Source: Acidimicrobiales bacterium mtb01 (GTDB lineage Bacteria; Actinomycetota; Acidimicrobiia; Acidimicrobiales; Ilumatobacteraceae). Taken from it: a stretch of DNA of 64,000 nt. Location: the NCBI GenBank assembly GCA_004379135.1, contig NBNI01000007.1, forward strand, positions 1,103,501 to 1,167,500, read 5' to 3'. The notes under the pieces are model-generated. The model was given only the letters and a program-made list of their open reading frames with translations. It searched no databases and was not told where the DNA came from. The translations under genes and the position numbers were made by a program. Positions 44,879-53,726 of this stretch are shown here, piece by piece (within the stretch, counting starts at the first letter, position 1; each line of letters opens with the position of its first letter).

Positions 44879-47269
44879 TCAGCCGGCCGCGAGCAGTTCG
44901 CGCAGAGCGGGGACCACCTCGGCCCGCACGATGGCCTGGAGATCCTCCGGCGCGAGATGGACTCCGTCGCCCCGCAGACTCCCGGGTCGATCCCCTTCGG
45001 CCGCGAGCACGAACGAGGCCCAGTCGACGACCGAGATCTCGGGCCAGGTTCCGATGTACGAGAACATGGCTTCGTTCCAGGCGTCGACGCGCGCGTCGGA
45101 TGCGAACGGTGCGGCACCCAGGGCGCCGCCGAACACGCGCGGACTCGTCAGGAACGCGAACTTCGCGCCGACTGAACGCCCTGATTCGAGCAGGAGACCC
45201 AGCGCCTCGCGTTGACGACGATCGAACTCGGGGTCGCCGAGGGAGAACCACTCGCCATCCTTCTCGTATTGCTGTTCGGCCTGCTGCGGAACCGAATACA
45301 CCATCAGCACGAGGCGGGGCGAGAAGTCGGGGACGATCATCGCCCACTCGCGATCGGCTCGCGGGCACGCACTGAGATCGAACGCGACATCGCCCCACCA
45401 ACGGACGCGTTCGACCGCGGCCAGCGGACAATTGCGACCACCGGCCCACAGCACGTTGAACTGGTCTTCGGCCACGGCATCGAGCGCCTCGGCCAGACCG
45501 AACGACGTGCTGTCGCCGATCACCAGGACACGAACACGTTCATCGGGCGTGGCGGCGATCGCATCGACGAGGAGTGGTTCGAGTTCAGAGGCGAGTGACG
45601 GGCCATCGGCAACGGCGAGGAAGGTCGTGTTCTCCGAACGCGCGGCCCACTCGGCGAGTTCGCCACCGAGCGCGTCGGACGGACCCAGGTCGACCACGAT
45701 CACCGATCGACTATCCAGGGCGGCGGCGACGCTCGTGACGTAATCGGCGGCCACGGCGAACGATCGATCACGCCACCACGGACGTTCGAGAAGGTCGTGC
45801 GCAGTCGGCGTTCCCTCCATTCGTTCGAGCAACTCACGCTCGGTCCGTCCGAAAACGAGAACCGTGGCCGCCACCGGCGACTCGAGCGATGCGTCGACGA
45901 GTGCGTCGGCCACCGAACCGCAACCGTCCGAGCCGAGGAGCCCGACCCGGAGCGGACAGCCGAGAGGATCGGGGCGAACGACTTCGATGATCGTTCCGTC
46001 CGGCAATGACGCGGGAAGTTCGACGTCGTCTCCGCCGACGATCGCCACGCGAGTCGATGGAACCGCCGCGACCGCCTCGGGTCCGCCGAACGACACGACC
46101 TCGTCGGGCGCGTCGAGTCCGGCCAGCACCGGCACGGCGAACGATGGAATGACCAGGATCGTCGCGAGGACCGCTGCGACCGATACCCCGGCCGCGGCCG
46201 CGGCGCGGCGGAAACCGAGCAGAACACGGCGGCGGCGCACCGGATTCTCGATGAGGAAGTACGACAGCATGGTGATCGCGACCGTCACGGCGATTCGAAC
46301 GATCACGAGTCCGAGGCCGCCGAAACCCAGCCTGTCGTCGTCGAGCACGATGATCACCGGCCAATGGAAGACGTACAAGCCGTAACTCGCCCGGCCGATC
46401 GCGACGAGAGGACGCCGACTCATCAGCCAATTGACCGGACCGGGTACCAGCGATCCGAGAATCACCGCCACCGACACGAGCGAGAACGCCGCCAGGCCGC
46501 CCGAATACACGATGCCGTCGTCGATCGAGATGGTCGCCACCGCGGCACCGAGCAACACGACACCGATCGTGGCGATGGTGGCGAACGCGTTCGCCGTTCG
46601 CGAACTGATCGCCCGGCCGATCGGCATGATCGTCGCCAGCACGGCACCGGCCAGAAGTTCGGCGGCCCGCACATGGGTGCCGTAGTAGATGAGATTGCGC
46701 GAGTCGGCCAGCAAGCCGAACAGCACGCTCGCGACCATGAGTCCGGCGAGGACGAAGACGACCGAACGCCGGGCTCGCAAGAGCAGGCCCGCCATCAACA
46801 AGGGAAACACGACGTAGAACTGCTCTTCGATCGCCAGCGACCAGAAGTGCTGGACCGGCGAGGCGCCATTGGCGAACAGATCGGCGTAGGTCTGGGAACT
46901 CGACGCGAAGCGCCAGTTGGCGACGTAGCCGAGAGCCGCACCGAGATCACCCCGCAGACGTGGCGACCTGAGCGATTCGACGATGAGGGCCAGTCCCGCG
47001 ATGAGGGCGATGCCGAGCAGGGCGGCCGGCATCAGACGACGGAATCGTCGCGACCAGAATTCGAGCAACGAGAACCGCCCGGTCGAGTCGAACTCGTCGA
47101 GGATCAACTGGGTGATCAGGTAGCCCGACAGGGTGAAGAACAGCGACACCGGCAGGAAGCCGCCGGTGAACCCGGCGATTTCCAAGTGGAACGCCATGAC
47201 CAGCAGCACCGACAGCGCGCGGATGCCGTCGAGGGCGGGAACGTACGCCAGGCCTCGTGACTCCCCCAC
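44879..47269 (-). CDS. OafA-type acyltransferase fused to SGNH hydrolase domain
   Basis: About 796 residues. The N-terminal acyltransferase-3 domain has ten or so membrane helices and the landmarks YVPALDGIRALSVLLVMAFH, GYLITQLILDEF, RRFRRLMPAALL, FWSLAIEEQFYVVFPLL. The C-terminal periplasmic SGNH-like domain has LVIGDSTSFGLAEAL (block I Ser) and DGVHLAPEDLQ (block V His). It would O-acetylate surface polysaccharide. GTG 47269 starts just before the conserved helix; ATG 47323 is an alternative that would overlap the start of the next gene by 2 nt. Confidence 0.85.
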   Translation of the reverse strand: MGESRGLAYVPALDGIRALSVLLVMAFHLEIAGFTGGFLPVSLFFTLSGYLITQLILDEFDSTGRFSLLEFWSRRFRRLMPAALLGIALIAGLALIVESLRSPRLRGDLGAALGYVANWRFASSSQTYADLFANGASPVQHFWSLAIEEQFYVVFPLLMAGLLLRARRSVVFVLAGLMVASVLFGLLADSRNLIYYGTHVRAAELLAGAVLATIMPIGRAISSRTANAFATIATIGVVLLGAAVATISIDDGIVYSGGLAAFSLVSVAVILGSLVPGPVNWLMSRRPLVAIGRASYGLYVFHWPVIIVLDDDRLGFGGLGLVIVRIAVTVAITMLSYFLIENPVRRRRVLLGFRRAAAAAGVSVAAVLATILVIPSFAVPVLAGLDAPDEVVSFGGPEAVAAVPSTRVAIVGGDDVELPASLPDGTIIEVVRPDPLGCPLRVGLLGSDGCGSVADALVDASLESPVAATVLVFGRTERELLERMEGTPTAHDLLERPWWRDRSFAVAADYVTSVAAALDSRSVIVVDLGPSDALGGELAEWAARSENTTFLAVADGPSLASELEPLLVDAIAATPDERVRVLVIGDSTSFGLAEALDAVAEDQFNVLWAGGRNCPLAAVERVRWWGDVAFDLSACPRADREWAMIVPDFSPRLVLMVYSVPQQAEQQYEKDGEWFSLGDPEFDRRQREALGLLLESGRSVGAKFAFLTSPRVFGGALGAAPFASDARVDAWNEAMFSYIGTWPEISVVDWASFVLAAEGDRPGSLRGDGVHLAPEDLQAIVRAEVVPALRELLAAG

Positions 47270-47303
47270 CTCGGAGAGATTACTTGCGGGTTCGGCGGCC
47301 ACA

Positions 47304-47309
47304 TAGGGT
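47304..47309 (+). promoter_or_regulatory. -10 box (TAGGGT) for the TauE/SafE gene
   Basis: TAGGGT ends 12 nt before ATG 47322; AGAAGG in between can serve as a ribosome site. Confidence 0.4.
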
Positions 47310-47321
47310 GAGAAGGTCCAC

Positions 47322-48107
47322 ATGAGCACTTCGTCGACATCGCCCGGAACCTCCACACCGTCGTTGCTCCCCACCATCGTGGTGGGCGTCGGTGCCGGTC
47401 TTCTCTCGGGTCTCTTCGGCGTGGGTGGCGGAATCCTCGTGGTTCCCGCTCTCGTGATGGTTCTCGGTTTCGATCAACGCCGCGCGAGCGGAACATCGCT
47501 CGGTGCCGTCCTCCCGATCTCGGTCGCCAGCCTCATCACCCACTGGTCGCAGGACAACGTCGACTGGAGCGTCGCTCTGTGGTTGTCGATCGGAGCGATC
47601 GGCGGCGCGATCTACGGAACGAAACTGATCCACGTTCTCCCGCGCAAGGTGCTCGGCTATCTGTTCGCCGCGATCCTCATCATCACCGCGATTCGTCTGT
47701 ACATCCCCACCGAGGCCGATGGACGCGACGCCATTGGTTTCCTCACGGCCGTCGCCATGATCGCCGTCGGATTCGCCACCGGCGTGTTGGCCGGTCTGCT
47801 CGGTATCGGAGGCGGTGTCGTGATGGTGCCGGCCATGATCGTTCTGTTCTCCGAGATCCCGGTGATCGCCAAGGGGACGTCGGCGGCGGTGATCATCCCG
47901 ACCTCCATCATGGGGACCATCCGCAACCGAAAGTCCAGCAACATCGATCTGCGGGTGGCTGCGATCGTGGGCGTGGCCGGCATACCCACCGCGATCCTCG
48001 GCGGCATCATCGCCGACGTGATGGACGACACGGTGTCGAATGCGTTGTTCGCCACGTTGGTTCTGATCGTGGCGGCGCGGATGATCAACGACGTCCGCAA
48101 GTCGTGA
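47322..48107 (+). CDS. TauE/SafE-family anion transporter
   Basis: A 261-residue membrane protein with eight or so helices. The family repeat is visible twice: VGVGAGLLSGLFGVGGGILV (about 22-42) and ATGVLAGLLGIGGGVVMVPA (about 150-170). These proteins export sulfite, sulfoacetate or other small organosulfur anions. ATG 47322 has AGAAGG 8 nt upstream. There is no adjacent sulfur-metabolism gene that would tell the substrate. Confidence 0.9.
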   Translation: MSTSSTSPGTSTPSLLPTIVVGVGAGLLSGLFGVGGGILVVPALVMVLGFDQRRASGTSLGAVLPISVASLITHWSQDNVDWSVALWLSIGAIGGAIYGTKLIHVLPRKVLGYLFAAILIITAIRLYIPTEADGRDAIGFLTAVAMIAVGFATGVLAGLLGIGGGVVMVPAMIVLFSEIPVIAKGTSAAVIIPTSIMGTIRNRKSSNIDLRVAAIVGVAGIPTAILGGIIADVMDDTVSNALFATLVLIVAARMINDVRKS

Positions 48108-48117
48108 ACGTCGTCGT

Positions 48118-49014
48118 CTAGAGACTTGGGATCATCGAGGCCAACTGGCGGAACTCGTCCATCGTGACCTTGGTCGGATCGGACGAGAGGACCTGCACGC
48201 ACACGTGATCGGCGCCGCCGTCGAGATGAGCCTTGATGCGAGCGTGGATGTCATCGGGCGATCCCCAGGCGACGATGGCGTCGACGAGAGCGTCGGTCGG
48301 GCCGGCGATGTCGGCGTCGGTCCAGCCGAGGCGCTTCAGATTGTTGGTGTAGTTCGGAAGGCCGAGATAGGTCTTCATGAAGCCACGGGCGACGGCTCGC
48401 GCCTCGCTCGCATCACGCGAGAACACCACCGCTTGCTCCGGGGCCAACAAAGCGTCGGGACCCATGGCGGCGCGGGCGATGGGCGTGTGCTCCACCGGAA
48501 CGAAATACGGGTGCGCACCCATGGTCCGCTCGGCGGCCAGCTTCAGCATCTTCGGACCGAGTGCGGCCAGGGCCCGGGCCGGTGGCGCCGAGGGCTGAGC
48601 CGCGAAGAAGAGGCCGCGGTCCATCGCATCGAGGTACTTCACCATCGTGGAATACGGCTTGTCGTAGTTGCCGCCGTGGAAACCCTCGACCGCGGGCTGA
48701 TGGCTCACGCCGATGCCGAGGAGGAAGCGATCGGGGAACGCCTCGGTGATCGTCTTCCAACCGGCCTGCATCGTCATCGGAGAGCGCGCGTGCAGACTCG
48801 CGATACCGGTGGCGAGGATCAATCGCTCGGTCGCCGAGAGAAGAAGCGCCGTCGATGCGAACGGTTCGCGCCCCACGGCCTCCGGAACCCACACCGTCGG
48901 AAAACCGAGTTCCTCGATCTGAGCGGCGAACTTCTGCGCCTCACGCATGGGTTGGACGTCGAGTTGGAACGTCCAGAGTCCGAGTCGTCCGAGAGCTTCC
49001 TTCGTCAGTGCCAT
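48118..49014 (-). CDS. LLM-class (probably F420-dependent) oxidoreductase
   Basis: A 298-residue luciferase-like monooxygenase fold. Characteristic parts: GRLGLWTFQLDVQPMREAQK, ELGFPTVWVPEAVGREPFAS, ILATGIASLHARSPMTMQAG, RFLLGIGVSHQPAVEGFHGG and ALGPKMLKLAAERTMGAHPY, plus the F420-type ending with GGADHVCVQVL. It should bind F420 rather than FMN, based on family resemblance. Substrate unknown. It is divergent from the S9 peptidase gene; both starts have a -10 box 6 nt away. Confidence 0.85.
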   Translation of the reverse strand: MALTKEALGRLGLWTFQLDVQPMREAQKFAAQIEELGFPTVWVPEAVGREPFASTALLLSATERLILATGIASLHARSPMTMQAGWKTITEAFPDRFLLGIGVSHQPAVEGFHGGNYDKPYSTMVKYLDAMDRGLFFAAQPSAPPARALAALGPKMLKLAAERTMGAHPYFVPVEHTPIARAAMGPDALLAPEQAVVFSRDASEARAVARGFMKTYLGLPNYTNNLKRLGWTDADIAGPTDALVDAIVAWGSPDDIHARIKAHLDGGADHVCVQVLSSDPTKVTMDEFRQLASMIPSL

Positions 49015-49020
49015 GCGGCG

Positions 49021-49026
49021 AAACTA
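49021..49026 (-). promoter_or_regulatory. -10 box (TAGTTT) for the LLM-class gene
   Basis: On the minus strand TAGTTT ends 6 nt before ATG 49014. Confidence 0.5.
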
Positions 49027-49058
49027 GGCGACTTTCCGGCTTCCACCACGATCGGGAC

Positions 49059-49064
49059 TACCTT
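49059..49064 (+). promoter_or_regulatory. -10 box (TACCTT) for the S9 peptidase gene
   Basis: TACCTT ends 6 nt before ATG 49071, fixing this ATG rather than a longer upstream frame as the start. Confidence 0.5.
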
Positions 49065-49070
49065 CGACAC

Positions 49071-51083
49071 ATGGCCGAATCCCCCCATCGCTCGATCGTC
49101 ACCAACCTTCTCGACGGAATGGTTCAGGCGGGGTCGCCAGTCGTTTCGCCCGATGGTCGCCTCGTCTCGTTCGTGACCACCCGCGTCGACCTCGAGAAGA
49201 ACGCGTACAAGTCGCAGGTGTGGCTGGCGTCGACCACGGATGAATTCGCTCCCTATCCGCTCACGTCGGGAGATCCCGGCGAGTCGCAACCCACATGGTC
49301 GCCCGACTCGCGGCAACTGGCCTTCGTGTCGGGCCGCGAAGGTGCGCAGGGTGCGAAGAAGGGCGAGCGAACGCTCCATGTGATCCCGATCGCATCGCCC
49401 GGCGAAACGCGAACCATCGCGGTGCGCAAGGACGGACTCGACTCGCCACGTTGGTCGCCCGATGGCCGTTTCATCGCGTTCACGTCGCGCGTACCCGACG
49501 AGCGCTACTCGGCCGAGGACGAATCGTGGCAGTCCCCGCGTCGCATCACGTCGTTCTTCACCCGTCTCGACGGTGAAAACTTCGTGTTCGACCGGCCCAA
49601 CCACCTGTGGGTGGTCGCGGCCGACGGAACCGGCGATCCGCGCGATCTCACTCCCGGCGACCACGACCATGGTTCGTTCTGCTGGACGGCCGACTCGCGT
49701 TCACTGGTCGTGGCGGCGGCCCGGCACGCCGATTGGGACCTCGATCTGGCGACCGACTTGCATCTGGTTCCACTCGACGGACCGATCGAGCCATTGACCA
49801 ACCGCACCGGCGTGTACTCGTCGCCCGGTGCGAGCCCCGACGGCAAGCGAATCGCGTTCCTCGGCTACGACGATTCGAGCATCTATCCGCAGAACGTGCG
49901 CGTGGGGGTTCTCGATCTCGCCACCAAATCGCACACCTGGGTGTCGACCGGCTTCGATCGCACGTTCGAGACGACGGTCGGCAACGTGGCACCGGTCTGG
50001 GCCGACGACACGACGATCCTGGCCACTGCCGAGGACCGCGGACGGTGCCATCTGATGCGCATCGACGCCAGTGGCGCATCGTCGCCGATCGCGGTCACCG
50101 AGGGCGCCCGTTGCGTGAAGGGATTCGATCACCGTTCCGGCGTCACGGCCGCCGCCGTGTCGAGCCCGACTCGGCCCACCGAGATCCTCGTATGGCGCAA
50201 TGGGCATGAATCGATCCTCACGAACGTGTCGGCCGACGTCGTGACGCGCGTGAGGCCGGTCGACTGGGAACGCTTCTCCGTTCCGGTGAAGAACCCGACG
50301 GCCGGAATCGATCCGGTCATCGACGCGTGGATCATGCGTCCGCACGGATTCGACCCGGCGAAGAAGTATCCGGTGATCCTCAACGTCCACGGCGGACCGC
50401 ACACCCAGTACGGCGAGACGTATTTCGACGAGTTCCAGGCGCAGGCCGCCGCCGGCTTCGTCGTGATCGCGTGCAATCCGCGCGGCTCGTCGGGCCGGGA
50501 GGAGGCATGGGGTCAGGCCATCATGGGCCCGAAGCACCCCAAGCGACCGGGTACCGGATGGGGTGGAGCCGATCTCGAGGACGTGCTGAACGTCCTCGAC
50601 ACCGCGCTCGAGCGCTACGCGTTCTGCGATCGCGGTCGAGTGGGCATGCAAGGCGGCAGTTACGGCGGATACATGGCCACGTTGCTGGCCGCTCGGCACG
50701 CCGGACGACTCCGAACCGTCTGCACCGAACGATCGGTCAACAATCTGCTCACCGAGGAGTGGTCGAGCGACATCGGCACGATGTTCCGCGTCGAGCACGG
50801 CCCCGACCCGGTGAGCGACCCGGACGAATACACGCGGATGTCACCGAGCACCCTCGCACACGACATCGACGTTCCCGTCCTCATCGTTCACAGCGAGAAC
50901 GACCTGCGCTGTCCGATCAGCCAGGCCGAAGAACTCTTCGTCACCCTGCGACTGATGAAGAAGGACGTCGTCTTCTACCGATTCCCGGCCGAGACGCATG
51001 AACTCTCCCGCAGCGGTTCGCCAGTGCACCGCCGCCAGCGGTTCGAGATCATCCTCGACTGGTTCGCCGAGAAACTCGCCTAA
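49071..51083 (+). CDS. S9 family (prolyl oligopeptidase/acylaminoacyl type) peptidase
   Basis: A 670-residue cytosolic serine peptidase. The N-terminal beta-propeller (about 20-400) has repeated blades such as PTWSPDSRQLAFVSGR, PRWSPDGRFIAFTS and GASPDGKRIAFLGYDD. The C-terminal alpha/beta hydrolase has LNVHGGPHTQYGE, the nucleophile in GGSYGGYMATLLA, Asp in VHSENDLRCPISQAEE and His in PAETHELSRSG. It degrades short peptides or N-acyl peptides. There is no signal peptide from ATG 49071. Confidence 0.93.
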   Translation: MAESPHRSIVTNLLDGMVQAGSPVVSPDGRLVSFVTTRVDLEKNAYKSQVWLASTTDEFAPYPLTSGDPGESQPTWSPDSRQLAFVSGREGAQGAKKGERTLHVIPIASPGETRTIAVRKDGLDSPRWSPDGRFIAFTSRVPDERYSAEDESWQSPRRITSFFTRLDGENFVFDRPNHLWVVAADGTGDPRDLTPGDHDHGSFCWTADSRSLVVAAARHADWDLDLATDLHLVPLDGPIEPLTNRTGVYSSPGASPDGKRIAFLGYDDSSIYPQNVRVGVLDLATKSHTWVSTGFDRTFETTVGNVAPVWADDTTILATAEDRGRCHLMRIDASGASSPIAVTEGARCVKGFDHRSGVTAAAVSSPTRPTEILVWRNGHESILTNVSADVVTRVRPVDWERFSVPVKNPTAGIDPVIDAWIMRPHGFDPAKKYPVILNVHGGPHTQYGETYFDEFQAQAAAGFVVIACNPRGSSGREEAWGQAIMGPKHPKRPGTGWGGADLEDVLNVLDTALERYAFCDRGRVGMQGGSYGGYMATLLAARHAGRLRTVCTERSVNNLLTEEWSSDIGTMFRVEHGPDPVSDPDEYTRMSPSTLAHDIDVPVLIVHSENDLRCPISQAEELFVTLRLMKKDVVFYRFPAETHELSRSGSPVHRRQRFEIILDWFAEKLA

Positions 51084-51922
51084 TCGTTCCGGAGCCAGTG
51101 GTCGATCAACTTGCGGGCGATCGAGATACCGGGTGGAATCGGCGGCAGATCGTCCTTGCGGTACCAATTCGCATCCACGATCTCGTTCGGGTCGCACACG
51201 ATGTCACCACTCACCCATTCGGCGCGGAATCCGAGCATGAGACTGTGCGGGAAGGGCCAGGGCTGACTACCGAGATAGCGAACGTTGCCCACCTCGACGC
51301 CGACCTCCTCGCGCACCTCGCGAACCACCGCACCTTCGAGCGTCTCGCCCGGCTCGACGAAGCCGGCGAGGCACGAATACATCGGCGCGCGGAACTGGAC
51401 TCCGCGGGCCAGCAAGGCTTCCTGGTCGGGTCCGGGTTCGCCCCGCGTGACGAGGGTGATCATCGCCGGTGCGAGCCGAGGGAACGCCACCAAACCGCAG
51501 GCCGGGCATTTCATGGCGCGCTCGTTGCGCGCGAGTTCGGTGCCGGTGCCGCAGCGGCCGCAGAAGCGATGCGTCCGAGCCCAGTCGACCAATTGCACCG
51601 CGCGACCGGCCACGAGCCACTCGTCCTCCGAGGCGCGCCCGAAATAACTGAACAGGTCGAGGGCGGCGCCTTCCGACGGGTCGTCGCCGCGCGGAACGTC
51701 GACTCCCCACCAGGCGTGTCCATCGAGCGTTCCGAGGAAATGCACGGACCACTCGTCGTGGGCCGGTCGGTCGTCGACCCACACACGCGACTCGACCACG
51801 TGCACGTACCGATGTCCGGTGATCGAATCGGCCGGCGTCAAGCCTGGTTCGAATCGCGTGGGCCGGCTGATGACCCCCGGTCCATAGGGGTGGTCTGAGG
51901 GGCGGCTTCCGGACTGGGTCAC
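51080..51922 (-). CDS. nudC: NAD(+) diphosphatase / RNA-decapping Nudix enzyme NudC
   Basis: A 280-residue protein. The zinc ribbon is RFCGRCGTGTELARNERAMK plus CPACG (about 118-142), the Nudix box is GFVEPGETLEGAVVREVREE, and SQPWPFPHSLMLGF is the NudC signature that recognises NAD. It hydrolyses NAD(H) and removes NAD caps from RNA. GTG 51922 has a TACGGT -10 box (51935-51940) 12 nt upstream. The 3' end overlaps the S9 peptidase stop by 4 nt, convergently. The promoter region is shared with the divergent thiolase gene. Confidence 0.93.
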   Translation of the reverse strand: MTQSGSRPSDHPYGPGVISRPTRFEPGLTPADSITGHRYVHVVESRVWVDDRPAHDEWSVHFLGTLDGHAWWGVDVPRGDDPSEGAALDLFSYFGRASEDEWLVAGRAVQLVDWARTHRFCGRCGTGTELARNERAMKCPACGLVAFPRLAPAMITLVTRGEPGPDQEALLARGVQFRAPMYSCLAGFVEPGETLEGAVVREVREEVGVEVGNVRYLGSQPWPFPHSLMLGFRAEWVSGDIVCDPNEIVDANWYRKDDLPPIPPGISIARKLIDHWLRND

Positions 51923-51938
51923 GTCACGAGTGTGACCG

Positions 51939-51944
51939 TAGGAT
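51939..51944 (+). promoter_or_regulatory. -10 box (TAGGAT) for the thiolase gene
   Basis: TAGGAT ends 7 nt before ATG 51952 and overlaps another in-frame ATG (51943), which therefore cannot be the start of a transcript from this box. Confidence 0.5.
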
Positions 51945-51951
51945 GCCCCTC

Positions 51952-53151
51952 ATGTCGAACCCTTCATCTTCTGGTCGCTCCGTCGTGATCGTCGAGGCCG
52001 TCCGCACTCCGGTCGGCCGCAAGAACGGTGGTCTGTCCACCCTGCACCCGGCCGAGATCCTCGGACTCGTCCAGAAAGAAGTCGTCCGTCGCACCGGCAT
52101 CGATCCGGCCGCCATCGAACAGGTGGTCGGCGGAAACGTCAGCCAGGTCGGCGCCCAGAGCTTCAACATCACGCGCACCGCGTGGCTCTCGGCCGGACTT
52201 CCGCTCACGACCGCGTGCACCACGGTCGACACGCAGTGCGGCTCGAGCCAACAGGCAACCGGTCTGGCCGCGTCGCTCGTCGCGTCCGGTGTCGTCGACA
52301 TCGCCATGGCGTGCGGCGTCGAGTCGATGAGCCGGGTTCCGATCGGCTCGAACTCGGCCAAGTCGCTCGGTCTCGGAACTCCTGTCCCGAAGAGCTACTT
52401 CGAGCAGTACGAGTTCACGTCCCAATTCGAAGGCGCCGAGCGCATCGCCGACAAGTGGAACATCACGCGCGCCGACACCGATGCTTTCGGTCTCGCTTCG
52501 CAGCAGCGGGCCGCTCGTGCTTGGGCCGAGGGTCGCTTCGACGGCCAGTTCATCGAGGTCGACGCACCGGACGTCGACGCCGAGGGCAACCCCACCGGCA
52601 CGACGCATCGCGTCACGCGCGATGAGGGCATCCGCGAGACGAGCCTCGAGAAGCTGGCCACTCTCAAGCCGGTTGCGCGCGAGAACGGCGTGCACACCGC
52701 CGGAAACTCGTCGCAGATCTCCGATGGCGCCGCCGCGATTCTCATGATGACCGAGGAGAAGGCCAAGCAGCTCGGCCTCAAGCCGCGCGCCCGCGTGGTC
52801 GACTCGTGCCTCGTCGGCGTCGACCCCATCCTCATGCTCACCGGCCCCATCGACGCCACGCAGCGCCTGCTCGAGCGCAACAACCTCACCATCGATCAGA
52901 TCGACACCTTCGAGATCAACGAGGCCTTTGCGTCGGTCGTTCTCGCGTGGGCCAAAGAAGTGGGCGCCGACCTCGAGAAGACCAACCCCAACGGCGGAGC
53001 CATCGCCCTCGGCCACCCGCTCGGCGGCACCGGCGCGGTCCTCATGACCAAGGCGTTGTACGAACTCGAGCGCACCGGCGGCCGCTACGGCCTCGTCTCG
53101 ATGTGCTGCGGTGGCGGTCTGGGCACCGGCACTCTCATCGAGCGCATCTGA
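51952..53151 (+). CDS. Thiolase (acetyl-CoA acetyltransferase family)
   Basis: A 399-residue thiolase. Active-site residues: Cys in VDTQCGSSQQATG (about 91), NEAFASVVLAW, His in GHPLGGTGAVLM, and Cys in MCCGGGLGTGTL. It either condenses or cleaves acyl-CoA; with an acyl-CoA dehydrogenase nearby a degradative role is likely. ATG 51952 is chosen because of the -10 box at 51939. The nuclease lipoprotein gene follows after 35 nt. Confidence 0.93.
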   Translation: MSNPSSSGRSVVIVEAVRTPVGRKNGGLSTLHPAEILGLVQKEVVRRTGIDPAAIEQVVGGNVSQVGAQSFNITRTAWLSAGLPLTTACTTVDTQCGSSQQATGLAASLVASGVVDIAMACGVESMSRVPIGSNSAKSLGLGTPVPKSYFEQYEFTSQFEGAERIADKWNITRADTDAFGLASQQRAARAWAEGRFDGQFIEVDAPDVDAEGNPTGTTHRVTRDEGIRETSLEKLATLKPVARENGVHTAGNSSQISDGAAAILMMTEEKAKQLGLKPRARVVDSCLVGVDPILMLTGPIDATQRLLERNNLTIDQIDTFEINEAFASVVLAWAKEVGADLEKTNPNGGAIALGHPLGGTGAVLMTKALYELERTGGRYGLVSMCCGGGLGTGTLIERI

Positions 53152-53186
53152 TCGCCCGCCGCGCGAGCGGCTCACCACATTCGGCC

Positions 53187-53717
53187 ATGCCGAACCGCCG
53201 ACGACTCGATCGACTGATGGCCTCGTGCGTCCTCGCTTGCGCGTTCGTCACGCTCGGCTGTTCCGGTTCGGACGCGTTCATCTCGTCGGAGGCCGACGGA
53301 CGAATCGCCCGCGTGGTCGACGGCGACACGGTCGACATCGAGTTCGTCGTCGACGGTCGCTCGGTGACCGATCGCGTACGGCTGATCGGTATCGACACAC
53401 CCGAGACCAAGAAGCCCGACACCCCGATCGAGTGCTTCGGCCCCGAGGCGTCCGCTCGAACCGAGCAACTCCTGCCCGCGGGTACCGAGGTGCGCGTCGT
53501 CCTCGATCGCGAGGAACGCGACGACTACGGACGAGTCCTGGCCTACGTGTATCGGGTCGACGACGACGTGTTCGTGAATCGACAATTGCTCGCCGAGGGG
53601 ATGGCCCGCATTCTGTCGATCCGCCCCAACATCTCGATGGCGACCGATCTGCAGGCGGCCGAAGCCGAGGCCCGTCGCGCACTGCGCGGGCTCTGGGGCG
53701 CGTGCCCCCTCGGGTAG
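53187..53717 (+). CDS. Thermonuclease-family (SNase) lipoprotein
   Basis: A 176-residue secreted nuclease: signal peptide with lipobox LGC (cysteine at about 30, FVTLGCSGSD) followed by a staphylococcal-nuclease fold. Landmarks: RIARVVDGDTVDIEF (Asp), VRLIGIDTPETKK (Arg, Asp), DREERDDYGRVLAYVY (Glu, Arg). The catalytic Arg and Glu positions appear intact. Cell-surface nuclease that digests DNA or RNA. The TAG stop is also part of the next gene's -10 box. Confidence 0.9.
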   Translation: MPNRRRLDRLMASCVLACAFVTLGCSGSDAFISSEADGRIARVVDGDTVDIEFVVDGRSVTDRVRLIGIDTPETKKPDTPIECFGPEASARTEQLLPAGTEVRVVLDREERDDYGRVLAYVYRVDDDVFVNRQLLAEGMARILSIRPNISMATDLQAAEAEARRALRGLWGACPLG

Positions 53718-53720
53718 CGT
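53715..53720 (+). promoter_or_regulatory. -10 box (TAGCGT) overlapping the nuclease stop codon
   Basis: The TAG stop of the nuclease gene is the first half of TAGCGT, which ends 6 nt before GTG 53727. Confidence 0.5.
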
Positions 53721-53726
53721 GACGGC

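Noticed and set aside
51943-51951. ATG 51943 as thiolase start
   Set aside because: It lies inside the -10 box; ATG 51952 fits the leaderless spacing and the conserved N-terminus.
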